Below are positions 1 to 8,227 of a stretch of 38,442 bases of DNA, piece by piece. A program made the position numbers and the translations under genes. Source of the DNA: Terriglobia bacterium (lineage in GTDB: Bacteria > Acidobacteriota > Terriglobia > UBA7540); NCBI GenBank assembly GCA_030037755.1, contig JASHQD010000643.1:1-38442 (forward strand), given 5' to 3'. Under the pieces are notes generated by a model. That model worked only from the letters and a program-made list of their open reading frames with translations. It did not search any database and had not been told where the DNA came from. Within the stretch, counting starts at the first letter, position 1, and each line of letters begins with the position of its first letter.

Positions 1-159
1 GTGGAACATATCTGGGGCTATCTCAAGCAAAACGAACTGCCGAACCTCTGTCCGCGCGACCTGAGCGAACTGAGTACGGCCGCTTGTGCGGCCTTGCGGC
101 GCATGCGGCGTCGGCCCACGCTGGTCACGGCATTCTGGAAGCAGGCCGAGCTGTTTTAA
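1..159 (+). CDS. IS630-type transposase, C-terminal end (cut by window edge)
   Basis: An open frame enters from the left edge and stops at 157-159, giving 52 residues. The start (VEHIWGYLKQNELPN, then CPRDLSEL) matches the end of DDE transposases of the IS630/Tc1 group: the 'ER-W-YLK' stretch carrying the last catalytic acidic residue region, followed by a basic helix. Only the tail is in the window, so I cannot say whether the gene is intact. The AT-rich stretch just after the stop (160-200) is where the insertion sequence's right inverted repeat would be expected, but without the left end I cannot define it. This suggests that the left border of the window is a mobile-element boundary. Confidence 0.7.
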   Translation: MEHIWGYLKQNELPNLCPRDLSELSTAACAALRRMRRRPTLVTAFWKQAELF

Positions 160-280
160 ATGTCACTATATTATGTAATTCTCTTTAAGTCTGGCGCGTC
201 TGCCAATTCCGCCGCTTTCGCCTACGATCCTGCTTCATTGAATAGCCGATTAACGGAGGTTTGTCTATAGGTCCCAGCGT
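160..280. other. AT-rich spacer between transposase end and FmdE-like gene
   Basis: This 121-bp stretch is more AT-rich than its surroundings (ATGTCACTATATTATGTAAT near 160-179). It probably holds the right end of the insertion sequence and perhaps a promoter for the next gene. A GGAGG lies at 255-259, about 21 nt before the TTG at 281 and farther from the GTG at 308, so it does not settle the start of the next gene. Confidence 0.3.
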
Positions 281-904
281 TTGACCGGACCAAGTTATAA
301 TCGTCGCGTGAAGTCCCTCGAGGAGTACCTCACCGTCGCGGCCGAGCGACACAAGCATCTATGTCCCGGCCAGGTTCTGGGTGTGCGGATGGCGATGCTG
401 GGGCTCGCCTCGCTGGGCATCGCCGATCCCGAAGCGAATGCCAGATACCTGGTGACTTTTGTGGAGATCGATCGCTGTGCCACGGACGCGGTCAGTGTTG
501 TGACCGGATGTTCGCTCGGACGCCGGTCGCTCAAGTACGTGGATTACGGCAAAGTGGCGGCGACTTTCGTCGATCTCAAGACGGGCGCGGCCGTGCGCGT
601 CTCGGCGCGTGATGACTCGCGTCTGAAGGCCAAGTCGATGTTCCCCGGGATCGCCCAGCCGCATCGCCAGCAGCTCGAAGCCTACAAAGTAATGGACGAC
701 GGCGACCTGTTCACCGTGCAGAAGGTGACGGTGCAGGTTGCGCCGGAGGATCTGCCCGGCGGGCCGCGGTCGCGCGTGGCGTGCGACTCCTGCGGTGAAG
801 GCATCAACAACGGACGCGAAGTGCGCCGCGAAGGACGTGTGTTGTGCCGGGCCTGCGCCGGGGAAGCGTATTACAAAATAGTGCCCCCTTCGCAACCTCA
901 ATAG
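281..904 (+). CDS. FmdE-family protein with C-terminal zinc ribbon
   Basis: Resembles FmdE, a protein first named from molybdenum formylmethanofuran dehydrogenase operons but widespread in bacteria without that enzyme; its reaction is not established. The N-terminal domain has the family signature HKHLCPGQVLG followed later by TGCSLGRRSLKYVDYGK. The C-terminus carries a zinc-ribbon-like pair, CDSCGEG and LCRACAG (two CxxC). No methanofuran or molybdopterin gene is visible nearby, so the role is open. The reading starts at TTG 281. An in-frame GTG at 308 (VKSLEEYL) would give a start closer to typical family members, and neither has a well-placed Shine-Dalgarno sequence. Length (about 200 aa) suits the family. 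Family is fairly sure, function unknown. Confidence 0.8.
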   Translation: MTGPSYNRRVKSLEEYLTVAAERHKHLCPGQVLGVRMAMLGLASLGIADPEANARYLVTFVEIDRCATDAVSVVTGCSLGRRSLKYVDYGKVAATFVDLKTGAAVRVSARDDSRLKAKSMFPGIAQPHRQQLEAYKVMDDGDLFTVQKVTVQVAPEDLPGGPRSRVACDSCGEGINNGREVRREGRVLCRACAGEAYYKIVPPSQPQ

Positions 905-959
905 TAGCCACGATCTCTCCGTCGCGATTCTCTCCAAGCAAGCTGCACAATCTCACGCT

Positions 960-965
960 TACAAT
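960..965 (+). promoter_or_regulatory. -10-like TACAAT close to the rhomboid start
   Basis: TACAAT ends only 7 nt before the ATG at 973. If used, transcription would begin at or next to the start codon. No good -35 is visible upstream. One of several such arrangements in this window. Confidence 0.35.
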
Positions 966-972
966 GTAAGTG

Positions 973-2484
973 ATGGAATTTGACGCTCAGCAGCCGGTTC
1001 CCGCGTCCGAATGGCCTGGCGCCGAGGTCCGATTGCCCGGTCGCGAGCCTCGACAGATTCCCGTCGCTACCCTGACCATCGTTGCGCTCTGCGTCATAGT
1101 CTTTGTTCTGCAGACGCTGGCCGGCGGTTCGAAGAACACCGACATCCTGCTCAATTTCGGCGCGTCCTACAAGCCTTCTTTCCAACAGGGGCAATACTGG
1201 CGCGCGGTGATGCCGCTGTTTCTGCACATCGGGTTCTGGCATCTCGGCGTGAACATGTTCACACTGCTGATCATCGGACCGGTGCTGGAGCGCATGTACG
1301 GCTACGGGCGCTATGCGGTCATCTACCTCGGCGCGGGAATCTGCGGGTCGCTCCTCTCGATGTTTCACGGTCATGTGCTCGCGGCCGGCGCATCGGGCGC
1401 GATTTTCGGGGCGGCAGGCGCCATCGTGGTGGGCGGCTGGACGCATCGCGACGCGCTCCCTCACGAGTTGGCGCGCGTGTTCCGGCGCGGCCGTTTCACC
1501 CTGATCCTGGCGATCTTCATCGTCATACAATTGGCGGCCGGGCACCTGGTCTCCAACATCGACAACTGGGGACACCTCGGCGGATTAATCGGCGGCGCGC
1601 TGTTGGCTTTTCTGATTCCACCGCTGCGCTCGACAGAAGTCACTACGGAAGCTCCGGCCACCGACGCGCAGGCTCCGCAGCGCGTCGCAAGCTGGGAGCC
1701 GGTGCCGCGTTCCTTCCAGTACATTGTGCTGGTGCCGGCGGGCATTGTGGCGATTGCCATGGTGGCGGCAGCCAGACACTATCCGGTCGCTTCCGAAGTC
1801 AAGCGGCTGGTGGATGAGGGACAGCGCCTCGAAGCAGCGCACCAGGCCGGCCAGGCTTTTGACCGATACCAGCGCGCGCAGGAGCTCGACCCTCGTGACG
1901 AGCGTCCCGTCCTCGCGATCGGTCAACTCGAGTTGCGCCAGCATGATCCTCAGCGCGCAGTCGCGGAATTCCAGCAGGCGCTCAAGCTCGACCCCGACTC
2001 GCCGGTGGCGCGCTACGGGCTGGCTTCCGCCTACCAGGAGAGCGGCAACCCGGCGGCGGCGGAGAAGGAATTCGAGGCGCTGGCGAATGAGGACCCCGGC
2101 GCGCCCGACGTCCAGGAAGCCGTCGCCGACCTGATGGCCGGGCAGAAGCTTTATGCGCAGGCGATCCAGCGCTATCAGACCGTGCTGCGGCTCAGCCCGA
2201 ATGCGGCCGTAGCGCACAACAATCTGGCCTGGCTCTACGCCACCGCCGACGATCCCAAGTTTCGCGATCCCGCCGGCGCGCTCGATCACGCCCGGAAGGC
2301 AGTGGCTATTTCGAGCTGGCGGCAGCCTGAGTACATCGATACGCTGGCCGAAGCGCTCTACGTTAACCGGCAGTACGCCGAAGCGGTGAAGGTCGAAACG
2401 CGGGCGCTGCAACTCCAGCCCAGCAATCGCGAGTATCAGGAGCACATGGCGCGATACCAGAGCAAGGGTGGGGCTTCACAATAG
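973..2484 (+). CDS. Rhomboid-family intramembrane serine protease with TPR tail
   Basis: Membrane protease of the rhomboid family (S54), which cuts transmembrane substrates inside the bilayer. Residues 30-220 contain about six to seven hydrophobic segments. The catalytic serine lies in GASGAIFG (Ser about 141) and the catalytic histidine in NWGHLGGLIGG (His about 201); the oxyanion-side HLGVNMF (His 90, Asn 94) is also present, so the active site looks complete. After a further hydrophobic stretch near 255-275, residues 285-500 form tetratricopeptide repeats (for example the LDPRDERPVLAIGQLEL and LKLDPDSPVARYGLASAY units), probably a soluble protein-binding arm. Start: ATG 973 is chosen over the GTG immediately before it at 970; there is no Shine-Dalgarno, and TACAAT at 960-965 suggests a leaderless mRNA. 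Substrate unknown. Confidence 0.9.
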   Translation: MEFDAQQPVPASEWPGAEVRLPGREPRQIPVATLTIVALCVIVFVLQTLAGGSKNTDILLNFGASYKPSFQQGQYWRAVMPLFLHIGFWHLGVNMFTLLIIGPVLERMYGYGRYAVIYLGAGICGSLLSMFHGHVLAAGASGAIFGAAGAIVVGGWTHRDALPHELARVFRRGRFTLILAIFIVIQLAAGHLVSNIDNWGHLGGLIGGALLAFLIPPLRSTEVTTEAPATDAQAPQRVASWEPVPRSFQYIVLVPAGIVAIAMVAAARHYPVASEVKRLVDEGQRLEAAHQAGQAFDRYQRAQELDPRDERPVLAIGQLELRQHDPQRAVAEFQQALKLDPDSPVARYGLASAYQESGNPAAAEKEFEALANEDPGAPDVQEAVADLMAGQKLYAQAIQRYQTVLRLSPNAAVAHNNLAWLYATADDPKFRDPAGALDHARKAVAISSWRQPEYIDTLAEALYVNRQYAEAVKVETRALQLQPSNREYQEHMARYQSKGGASQ

Positions 2485-2548
2485 GATTGCCCCTATTCTG
2501 GAACTCACCTCACGAAGGTTCGAGCCGGATCAAAGCTAAGGCGACTGA

Positions 2549-2563
2549 ACCGCTGAATGCGGT
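2549..2563. terminator. Small hairpin between convergent genes
   Basis: ACCGC-TGAAT-GCGGT makes a 5-bp stem between the ends of the rhomboid gene and the RND pump gene. There is no T-run on either side, so this is only a weak candidate for a bidirectional terminator. Confidence 0.25.
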
Positions 2564-2564
2564 C

Positions 2565-5500
2565 TCATACCTGCAGGACGTCTCCCTCGCGCGCCACCAT
2601 CTCATAGAGAACCGGGTTCACGAAAAAGCCCAGAAAGAGGCGGGAAATCAGTCCAGCAACCACCACGATGGCAAACGGACGCTGGGTGTCGGACCCGATG
2701 CTGTGGGAGAGGGCGGCAGGCAGCAGCCCGAGACAAGCGACCAGCGCGGTCATCATGATGGGACGCAATCGAAGCAGGGCAGCTTCGTAAGTGGCTTCGC
2801 GGATTCCCTTGCCTTCGAGGCGCAGCTTGTTGATGTAAGAAACCAGGATGACCGCCGTTTCCACCGAGACGCCCATCAGTGCGAGCAGGCCGAGGGCCGA
2901 GGAAACACTGAAAGGTGTATGCGTCAGCTTCAAGGCCAGCAAAGCGCCGACGGGTTCAGTGATTAACACCCCGATAGCGATGGTGACGGGGAATTTGAAA
3001 TTCCCGTAAAGCGCGAACAAGATCAGAAAAATCACAACGACGGCGAGCGGACCGATGACCGAGAGTTGCGAGCGCGCAGCCAGGTACTCGCTGTATTCAC
3101 CGCCCCAGTCCATCCAGTAGCCCGACGGCAACGAGACCACGCCATTGACGGCCCGCTGCCCGTCGGCCACGGCGCGGGCCAGATCCCGGCCCTCGATGCT
3201 GTATTGAATCCCGATGTAGCGCGAGTTGTTTTCGCGGTAAATGAAAGAAGCGCCGTTTCCCTGCCGGATATCCGCGAGCGCGCTCAGAGGTATCTGCTGG
3301 CCGCTGGGAGTTCCCACCAGCAGTTCGCCGATCTGATGGGCACTCGAGCGAAACTGGGGTTCTTCGCGCACCACAAGATCGAAAAGCTTTTCACCCTGGA
3401 TCACCTGGGTGGCCGCCTGGCCGCCCACGGCAGCCTGAACCACCGCCTCCACGTCCGCGACGTTGATGCCGTAACGGGCGATCTCCTCACGATTGACGTC
3501 CACGAGCAGGCTTGGCTGTCCCAGTTCGCGCACGACGGTCAACTCCGTAAAGCCCGGGACGTGACTCAGAATCTGCTTGATCTGCAGCGCCTTGTTCTGA
3601 AGCACGTTCAGGTCAGGTCCATACACCTTGACCGCGAGCGCGCTCTTCAAGCCGGTCAAGGCCTCGTCGACCGCGTCTTCAGCGGGCTGAGTGAAGTTGA
3701 AGATGATGCCGGGATAGGATGCCAGGCGGTCACGAATGGCGTCGGTGAGTTCCTCCTTGGTGCGCAGCTTGCCTGTCCACGACCGGTCCTTGTACGGCTT
3801 GAGCCCGACGTAAAACTCCACATTGAAGAACCCGGTGGAATCGGTGCCGTCGTCGGGCCGTCCGAGCTCGGAGGCCACTTCGGTGACCTGGGGATAGGAC
3901 ATCAGAATGTCGCGGATCTGCGGCGCGATCTTGCTGGCTTCGTCAAAGGAGATCGTATAGGGCATCGTGGCCCTCACCCAGAGCGCGCCCTCGTCGAGAT
4001 GAGGCATGAATTCGCCGCCGATGGATGGGACCAGCAGCAGCGTACCTGCGAAGATCAGTACCGCGACGATCAGCGTCAGCTTGGGACGGTTAAGACACCA
4101 GTTGAGCTCACTGCCATAGACTCTCTTCATCCATTCAAAGGGCCGGTTCACGCGCTCCCGGACTCCCTTTTTGAACCAGTAAGAAGCCAGCACCGGAACG
4201 AGCGTCAGTGCCAGGATCAAGGCGCCGACCAGTGCGAAAGACATGGTGTCGGCCATGGGATCGAAGAGCTTGCCCGATGGCCCAGTCAAGGCATAAATCG
4301 GGACGTAACCGGCGATAATCACGGCCACGGCGTAAAAGACAGGCCGGTCAACATCGCGTGACGCCGCCAGGATCACCTGCTTCAGGTTGTAGTCGCGGCC
4401 CTCGCGGAGCCCCAGTTCGCGGTAGATGTTCTCCATGATCACCACGGTGCCGTCGATGATGATTCCGAAATCGACGGCGCCGATGGAGAGCAGATTCGCC
4501 GAGACGTCGTGGAGGCGGAGGAAAATGAAAGCAAAGAGCAGAGCCAGTGGAATGGTGAGCGCGGTGATGATGGCGGCGCGCACGCTGACCAGGAAGAACA
4601 TCAAGACGACCAAAACCAGGATCATGCCGCGCAGCAGGTTCGCTTCCACGGTGTCGGTGGTCAAGGCAACCAGAGCGCTGCGGTCATAGAAGGGCCGGAT
4701 CTTCACGTCGGGCGGCAGCACCTGGCGGTTGAGCTGCTCGGTTTTCTCTTCCACGCGCTTCAGGACATTTTGAGTCTGCTCGCCGCGGCGCATCAGGATG
4801 ACGCCTTCAACCGCGTCGTCGTTCTTTTCGAACCCGAACTCGCCCAGTCGGGGAGCGTGCCCGATCGTGACCTGGGCAACATCGCGAACGCGCACAGGCG
4901 CGCCATTATTGCTCGCCACCACGATATTGCCGATATCGGCGGTATCCTTCACCAGGCCCAGCCCGCGCACGTAATAGAACTGGCCGCCCTGCTGGTAGAA
5001 TCCGCCGCCGGCGTTGCCATTATTGGCAGCCAGCGCCTGGATCACCTGAGGTACGGTGAGATGGTAGGAGTAGAGTCGGGCGGGATCAAGCAGCACCTGG
5101 TATTGCATCACGGTGCCGCCGAATCCGGAATCGTCCGCCACGCCGGGGACCGACTTGTAGGCGCGCTCCAGCACCCAGTCCTCAATCGTCTTCAATTCCT
5201 GCGGCGTGTGATCCGGGCTCTCGATCACGTAGCGGTAGACCAGCCCGCTGGGGCTGAAGAGCGGCGCGAGCGACGGCGTTACGCCGCTCGGCAGGGTAAC
5301 ATCGCTCAAGCGTTCGAACGCCACCTGTCGGGCGAAGTAGTTGTCCGTCTCGTCTTCGAAAGTCAGGATGACGTCCGATAGCCCATAGAGGGAGATGGAT
5401 CGCATCACCACGAGCTGCGGGATGCCATTCATTTCGACTTCAATAGGCAGGGTGACGAGGCGCTCGATCTCTTCGGCCGCGTGACCATCCCACTGCGTAA

Positions 5501-5648
5501 TGATCTCCACCATGGGAGGCGAGAGGTCAGGGTAGGCGTCGACCGGCATGCGTTCAAACGACAAGATCCCCGCCGCCGTGATGAAAGCGACCAGCATCAA
5601 CACCAGGAATCGCTGGTTGAGCGCGAACTGGACGATTCGATGAACCAT
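2565..5648 (-). CDS. Heavy-metal efflux RND transporter (CzcA/CusA family)
   Basis: Inner-membrane proton antiporter of the HME branch of the RND superfamily, exporting metal cations through a tripartite complex. At 1027 residues it has the full family length. It starts with MVHRIVQFALNQRFLVLMLV (TM1), followed by the DAYPDLSPP and ITQWDGHAAEEIERLVT signatures typical of CzcA/CusA. The TM4 motif DFGIIIDGTVVIMEN (Asp about 393) is of the DFG-x3-DG-x5-EN type found in the CzcA-like (Zn/Co/Ni/Cd) branch rather than the Cu/Ag CusA type, so divalent metals are the more likely substrate (inference). Two large periplasmic loops and 12 TM segments are evident. The adaptor gene lies directly upstream, 90 bp away on the same strand. 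No clear Shine-Dalgarno precedes ATG 5648. No outer-membrane factor gene is seen in the window. Confidence 0.93.
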   Translation of the reverse strand: MVHRIVQFALNQRFLVLMLVAFITAAGILSFERMPVDAYPDLSPPMVEIITQWDGHAAEEIERLVTLPIEVEMNGIPQLVVMRSISLYGLSDVILTFEDETDNYFARQVAFERLSDVTLPSGVTPSLAPLFSPSGLVYRYVIESPDHTPQELKTIEDWVLERAYKSVPGVADDSGFGGTVMQYQVLLDPARLYSYHLTVPQVIQALAANNGNAGGGFYQQGGQFYYVRGLGLVKDTADIGNIVVASNNGAPVRVRDVAQVTIGHAPRLGEFGFEKNDDAVEGVILMRRGEQTQNVLKRVEEKTEQLNRQVLPPDVKIRPFYDRSALVALTTDTVEANLLRGMILVLVVLMFFLVSVRAAIITALTIPLALLFAFIFLRLHDVSANLLSIGAVDFGIIIDGTVVIMENIYRELGLREGRDYNLKQVILAASRDVDRPVFYAVAVIIAGYVPIYALTGPSGKLFDPMADTMSFALVGALILALTLVPVLASYWFKKGVRERVNRPFEWMKRVYGSELNWCLNRPKLTLIVAVLIFAGTLLLVPSIGGEFMPHLDEGALWVRATMPYTISFDEASKIAPQIRDILMSYPQVTEVASELGRPDDGTDSTGFFNVEFYVGLKPYKDRSWTGKLRTKEELTDAIRDRLASYPGIIFNFTQPAEDAVDEALTGLKSALAVKVYGPDLNVLQNKALQIKQILSHVPGFTELTVVRELGQPSLLVDVNREEIARYGINVADVEAVVQAAVGGQAATQVIQGEKLFDLVVREEPQFRSSAHQIGELLVGTPSGQQIPLSALADIRQGNGASFIYRENNSRYIGIQYSIEGRDLARAVADGQRAVNGVVSLPSGYWMDWGGEYSEYLAARSQLSVIGPLAVVVIFLILFALYGNFKFPVTIAIGVLITEPVGALLALKLTHTPFSVSSALGLLALMGVSVETAVILVSYINKLRLEGKGIREATYEAALLRLRPIMMTALVACLGLLPAALSHSIGSDTQRPFAIVVVAGLISRLFLGFFVNPVLYEMVAREGDVLQV

Positions 5649-5655
5649 AAGTAGA

Positions 5656-5682
5656 GCCGGCCGTCAGGCCGGGCATGCCCGG
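5656..5682. repeat. GC-rich palindromes between pump and adaptor genes
   Basis: CCGGGCATGCCCGG (5669-5682) is a perfect 14-bp palindrome. It is preceded by a second imperfect one, GCCGGCC-GTCA-GGCCGGGC (5656-5674). They sit in the 90-bp gap between two genes expected to be co-transcribed, so they may act as an RNA hairpin tuning the relative amounts of adaptor and pump, or be a REP-like repeat. Confidence 0.5.
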
Positions 5683-5738
5683 GACTTAAAGAGTCATGCC
5701 GCAAGTTCCCACACAGACGATAAAGCCCTGCGCTACGC

Positions 5739-6929
5739 CTAACGCTGCAGCGAGTTGGCGAATTGCAGGAACAGACTGCCGTCGGCCACCACGCGCTCGC
5801 CTTCCCCGAGGCCGGAGAGAATCTGCGTCCGTCCGCCCTCGCTTTCCCCCACGGACACCGGCCGCTCGCCAAACTGGTTCTGCCCGGCCTCGACGTAGAC
5901 GAACGGCTGATTCTCAGCGTTTCGTAGCACCGCCGCGTCGGGAACTGTAATCGCGTGCGCGATGGAACTCGCCCGTACCAGAGCGGTGACGTACATGTCC
6001 TTCTTCAGCTTGTCTCCCGGATTCTCGGTCACAATGCGCACTTGCAGCGTCCGCGTGGTCGCGTCGACGGACGGCGCAATGTAGGAAATGCGTCCGCGGA
6101 AAGTGTCCGGATAGGCGTCCGTCCTGATCTCCACCTCTTCGCCGTTGCGAACGTACGCCAGATCCTGCTGGTAGACATTGGCCAGCACCCAGACGGTCCT
6201 CATGTTCGAGATGGTGAAGCACTGCGTCGCGCCCGCCTGCAGCACCTGGCCGGGCGCGACCAGCCTTTCCACGATCTCGCCTCCGATCGGCGCGAGCAGA
6301 GGAATTTGTGCCGATGACGGACCGGCGGCGAGGGAATCCAGGCTTGAGATTCCGAGCACTTTGAGCGCCTGTTCCGCGGCCTGGAGGTCGGCGCGCGCCT
6401 GATCGCGGGTCGTCTCTGCCTGCTCCAGGTCAGCCTGGGCAATGGCCCCGTGTTGATAAAGAAGCTCCGCGCGCGCGTAAGCTTTGTCGGCGAGCGAAAG
6501 CGCCTCAAGAGCCTTGAGATAATTGGTGCGGTCCTGGGCGTAATCGGGGCTGGCCACATCCAGGAGTACCTGACCGGTGTTCACGACTTCTCCGGGCGAT
6601 ACCAGGATCCTCGAAACGGGACCTCCCACCTGGGTAATCACCGGAGTCGTTTCAAAGTTGTTGTATTCCACCGACCCCGTGAGACGCAGCACGCGCGGCA
6701 GCGGCGAGGCTTCAACCGTCACCAACTGGACGTGCCCCATCTGCTCTTGGGGTACGCTGAACAGTCGGGCCGTTGTGCTTTCCCCGCGATCGGTACCATA
6801 AGCGACCGACGGCGTGCCAGCATCCGTGGTGTGCTGTCCGCAGGAGCAGGCGCCGAGCACTGCCACGACGATCGAAAGCAGCATCATTCCCTCGCCGGCG
6901 TTTCTCCCCGATAACCACCTGTTCCTCAT
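5739..6929 (-). CDS. RND efflux periplasmic adaptor (membrane fusion) lipoprotein
   Basis: HlyD/CusB-type adaptor linking the inner-membrane RND pump to an outer-membrane channel. The ATG at 6929 is chosen because GAGGAG lies just upstream; the frame is open 87 bp further but that part is not protein-like. From this start (396 aa) the N-terminus is MRNRW..., a hydrophobic stretch and a lipobox VLGAC, so the mature protein should be lipid-anchored. The body has the barrel-sandwich half-motifs (GSVEYNNFETTPVITQVGG, then PLLAPIGGEIVERLVAPGQV) around an alpha-helical hairpin rich in Ala/Glu/Gln, then a beta-barrel and a C-terminal domain. It precedes the pump gene on the same strand. It lacks the Met/His-rich N-terminus of Cu/Ag CusB, in keeping with a divalent-metal pump. 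Confidence 0.9.
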   Translation of the reverse strand: MRNRWLSGRNAGEGMMLLSIVVAVLGACSCGQHTTDAGTPSVAYGTDRGESTTARLFSVPQEQMGHVQLVTVEASPLPRVLRLTGSVEYNNFETTPVITQVGGPVSRILVSPGEVVNTGQVLLDVASPDYAQDRTNYLKALEALSLADKAYARAELLYQHGAIAQADLEQAETTRDQARADLQAAEQALKVLGISSLDSLAAGPSSAQIPLLAPIGGEIVERLVAPGQVLQAGATQCFTISNMRTVWVLANVYQQDLAYVRNGEEVEIRTDAYPDTFRGRISYIAPSVDATTRTLQVRIVTENPGDKLKKDMYVTALVRASSIAHAITVPDAAVLRNAENQPFVYVEAGQNQFGERPVSVGESEGGRTQILSGLGEGERVVADGSLFLQFANSLQR

Positions 6930-7071
6930 GGCAAACTCCTCGTTCCTGTAAGAGCGCAACCTCCTCAGACGGCGTGCATCGGTCCACGAATGTAGCAGAC
7001 AGCCGCGGGCGGCCACTTCACGCCATCAGGGTAGGTCTAACGGTTGGAATCTGAAAAAAAGCGAACGCGCT

Positions 7072-7422
7072 TTAGGAAACGGGTGGCGCGCGGCCATGGA
7101 CCGCGGACGGGAGGTGAGAAATGCGGTGGACCGGCATCCGGCTGAGGACGAAGAAACAGTACGTTACCACCTGCGGAACCACGGCTATCGATACAGGCTG
7201 GGCGCCGGAGCGCATGACCTGGCATACAGGACATAGCATCCAGTCCGACGACGCTGGTCCCTGGTAAGCAGGCGCCTCGCGCGAGACGGCTGGCGCATGC
7301 CGGTCCGCCAGATTCGGATCGTCGTGGTAGTGAAACCCCGAAATCGTCAGCAGACTGAACTGCAGAAACAGCAATAAGCTTGTGAGAGGGCGGCGGAGAT
7401 TGCGTCGATGCCTGATCTGCAC
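7072..7422 (-). CDS. Small CxxC protein, DUF2946-like
   Basis: A 116-residue protein upstream of the metal pump on the same strand. It has a hydrophobic segment near residues 13-30 (LTSLLLFLQFSLLTISGF), then FHYHDDP and later LCPVCQVM, so a His/Asp cluster and a CxxC pair face the outside of the membrane if the segment is a signal or anchor. The layout recalls DUF2946-type proteins often found next to metal uptake or efflux genes; I infer a metal-handling role but cannot show it. Start is GTG 7422 with GAGG a few bases upstream. The gap to the adaptor gene start (6929) is 142 bp, so it could be the first gene of the pump operon. A chance open frame is possible but the composition argues against it. 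Confidence 0.55.
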   Translation of the reverse strand: MQIRHRRNLRRPLTSLLLFLQFSLLTISGFHYHDDPNLADRHAPAVSREAPAYQGPASSDWMLCPVCQVMRSGAQPVSIAVVPQVVTYCFFVLSRMPVHRISHLPSAVHGRAPPVS

Positions 7423-7431
7423 GTCCTCATT

Positions 7432-7462
7432 ATTGTAGCAAGCATTACCTTGATCGTGTCAG
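7432..7462 (-). promoter_or_regulatory. Possible promoter of the metal-pump operon
   Basis: On the minus strand, CTGACA (7462-7457) is separated by 19 nt from TACAAT (7437-7432), which ends 9 nt before the GTG at 7422. The -35 and -10 boxes each differ from consensus by one base, but the spacer is long. Confidence 0.35.
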
Positions 7463-7594
7463 TCAACTGTAGACTGGTGGGTCACTAGCCTAAAATCTGG
7501 AACGCGCGGAAGGCCGACGCGGAATCGCCGGCGTCGCGTCTTAAATCGTGGACAGGGCGCGCTGTTTTGGTTCGGCACCGCTGCCAGAAAGGAC

Positions 7595-7622
7595 TTGACA
7601 TTGAGCAAGTTGGGTGTATAAT
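7595..7622 (+). promoter_or_regulatory. Near-consensus sigma-70 promoter
   Basis: TTGACA (7595-7600) and TATAAT (7617-7622) are both perfect consensus hexamers with a 16-nt spacer. This is the strongest promoter in the window, yet no credible coding sequence begins downstream for about 800 bp. The expected transcript start is near 7629. Confidence 0.7.
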
Positions 7623-7904
7623 ATAGTAAATAAGAAGATGTTATCAAGGCTGTTAATCGCCCGGACGCGCTGTCATTCGACCTCTTCGACCAGCCCAACA
7701 AGCAGTTTTCGTCCTAAACGCCAAAGCCAACCAAACCCATTGCACTTAAGCCCCGCGCCGTCAGTAGGTTACACCCAAAATGGAAGCCGCCAAACCCACT
7801 TCGCCTATCCCGCTTGTTTTCAGCAGTTTAACCTCATAAAAAGGCTGTTTTTCAGCAAAAGGGTAGTGCAACGCTCTGGAAACCGCCGCTCGTCGCCCGC
7901 CCGT

Positions 7905-7918
7905 CACGACATGTCGTG
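7905..7918. promoter_or_regulatory. Perfect 14-bp palindrome, possible operator
   Basis: CACGACATGTCGTG reads the same on both strands. About 8 bp further, GTCACGACAGCCTGTGAC (7924-7941) shares the GTCACGACA half and has its own GTCAC/GTGAC ends. Two related dyads about 20 bp apart are what a dimeric repressor site looks like, but no regulator can be assigned. Confidence 0.4.
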
Positions 7919-8181
7919 CTCACCGTCACGACAGCCTGTGACGTGTCAGCGAGCGGAGCCCGAAAACATGCCTACAATCGAAGCTGGAAGGTCATTTGGA
8001 ATCAGCGGAGTGCCGGGAAAACCTCAGATCAGAGTGGCTGGACTAAACGACTCAGTTATAACGTGCCCAGACTACAGGGAGACGGAGGCCAAAGACGAGA
8101 GATTAAAGTGCGGTCCCGAACGCGGAAGCTCAAGGATTCGAGGACTGGATGGACGCTGACATTTCGGCACGCGGATTGGGG

Positions 8182-8227
8182 CGGCTGAGATTGGGCCATT
8201 GGGTTTATCGGGGTGATCGAGTGATTT
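8182..8227. repeat. Degenerate tandem repeat, 8-9 bp unit (ATTGGGYY type)
   Basis: Successive units ATTGGGCC, ATTGGGTTT, ATCGGGGTG, ATCGAGTG and ATTT run head to tail upstream of the Ku gene. The unit resembles the one at 21829-21860. Confidence 0.5.

Noticed and set aside
7830-7855. Rho-independent terminator at the AAAAAGGCTGTTTTT sequence
   Set aside because: The stem would be five A-T pairs with a 5-nt loop and no GC stem, too weak for an intrinsic terminator.
7614-8159. 181-residue open frame after the strong promoter
   Set aside because: Ser/Pro/Arg-rich, no ribosome-binding site, no recognised domain. Another frame in the same place (ending LSFDLFDQPNKQFSS at about 7714) looks more protein-like but has no start codon after the stop at 7631. 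Kept as a gene-free region.
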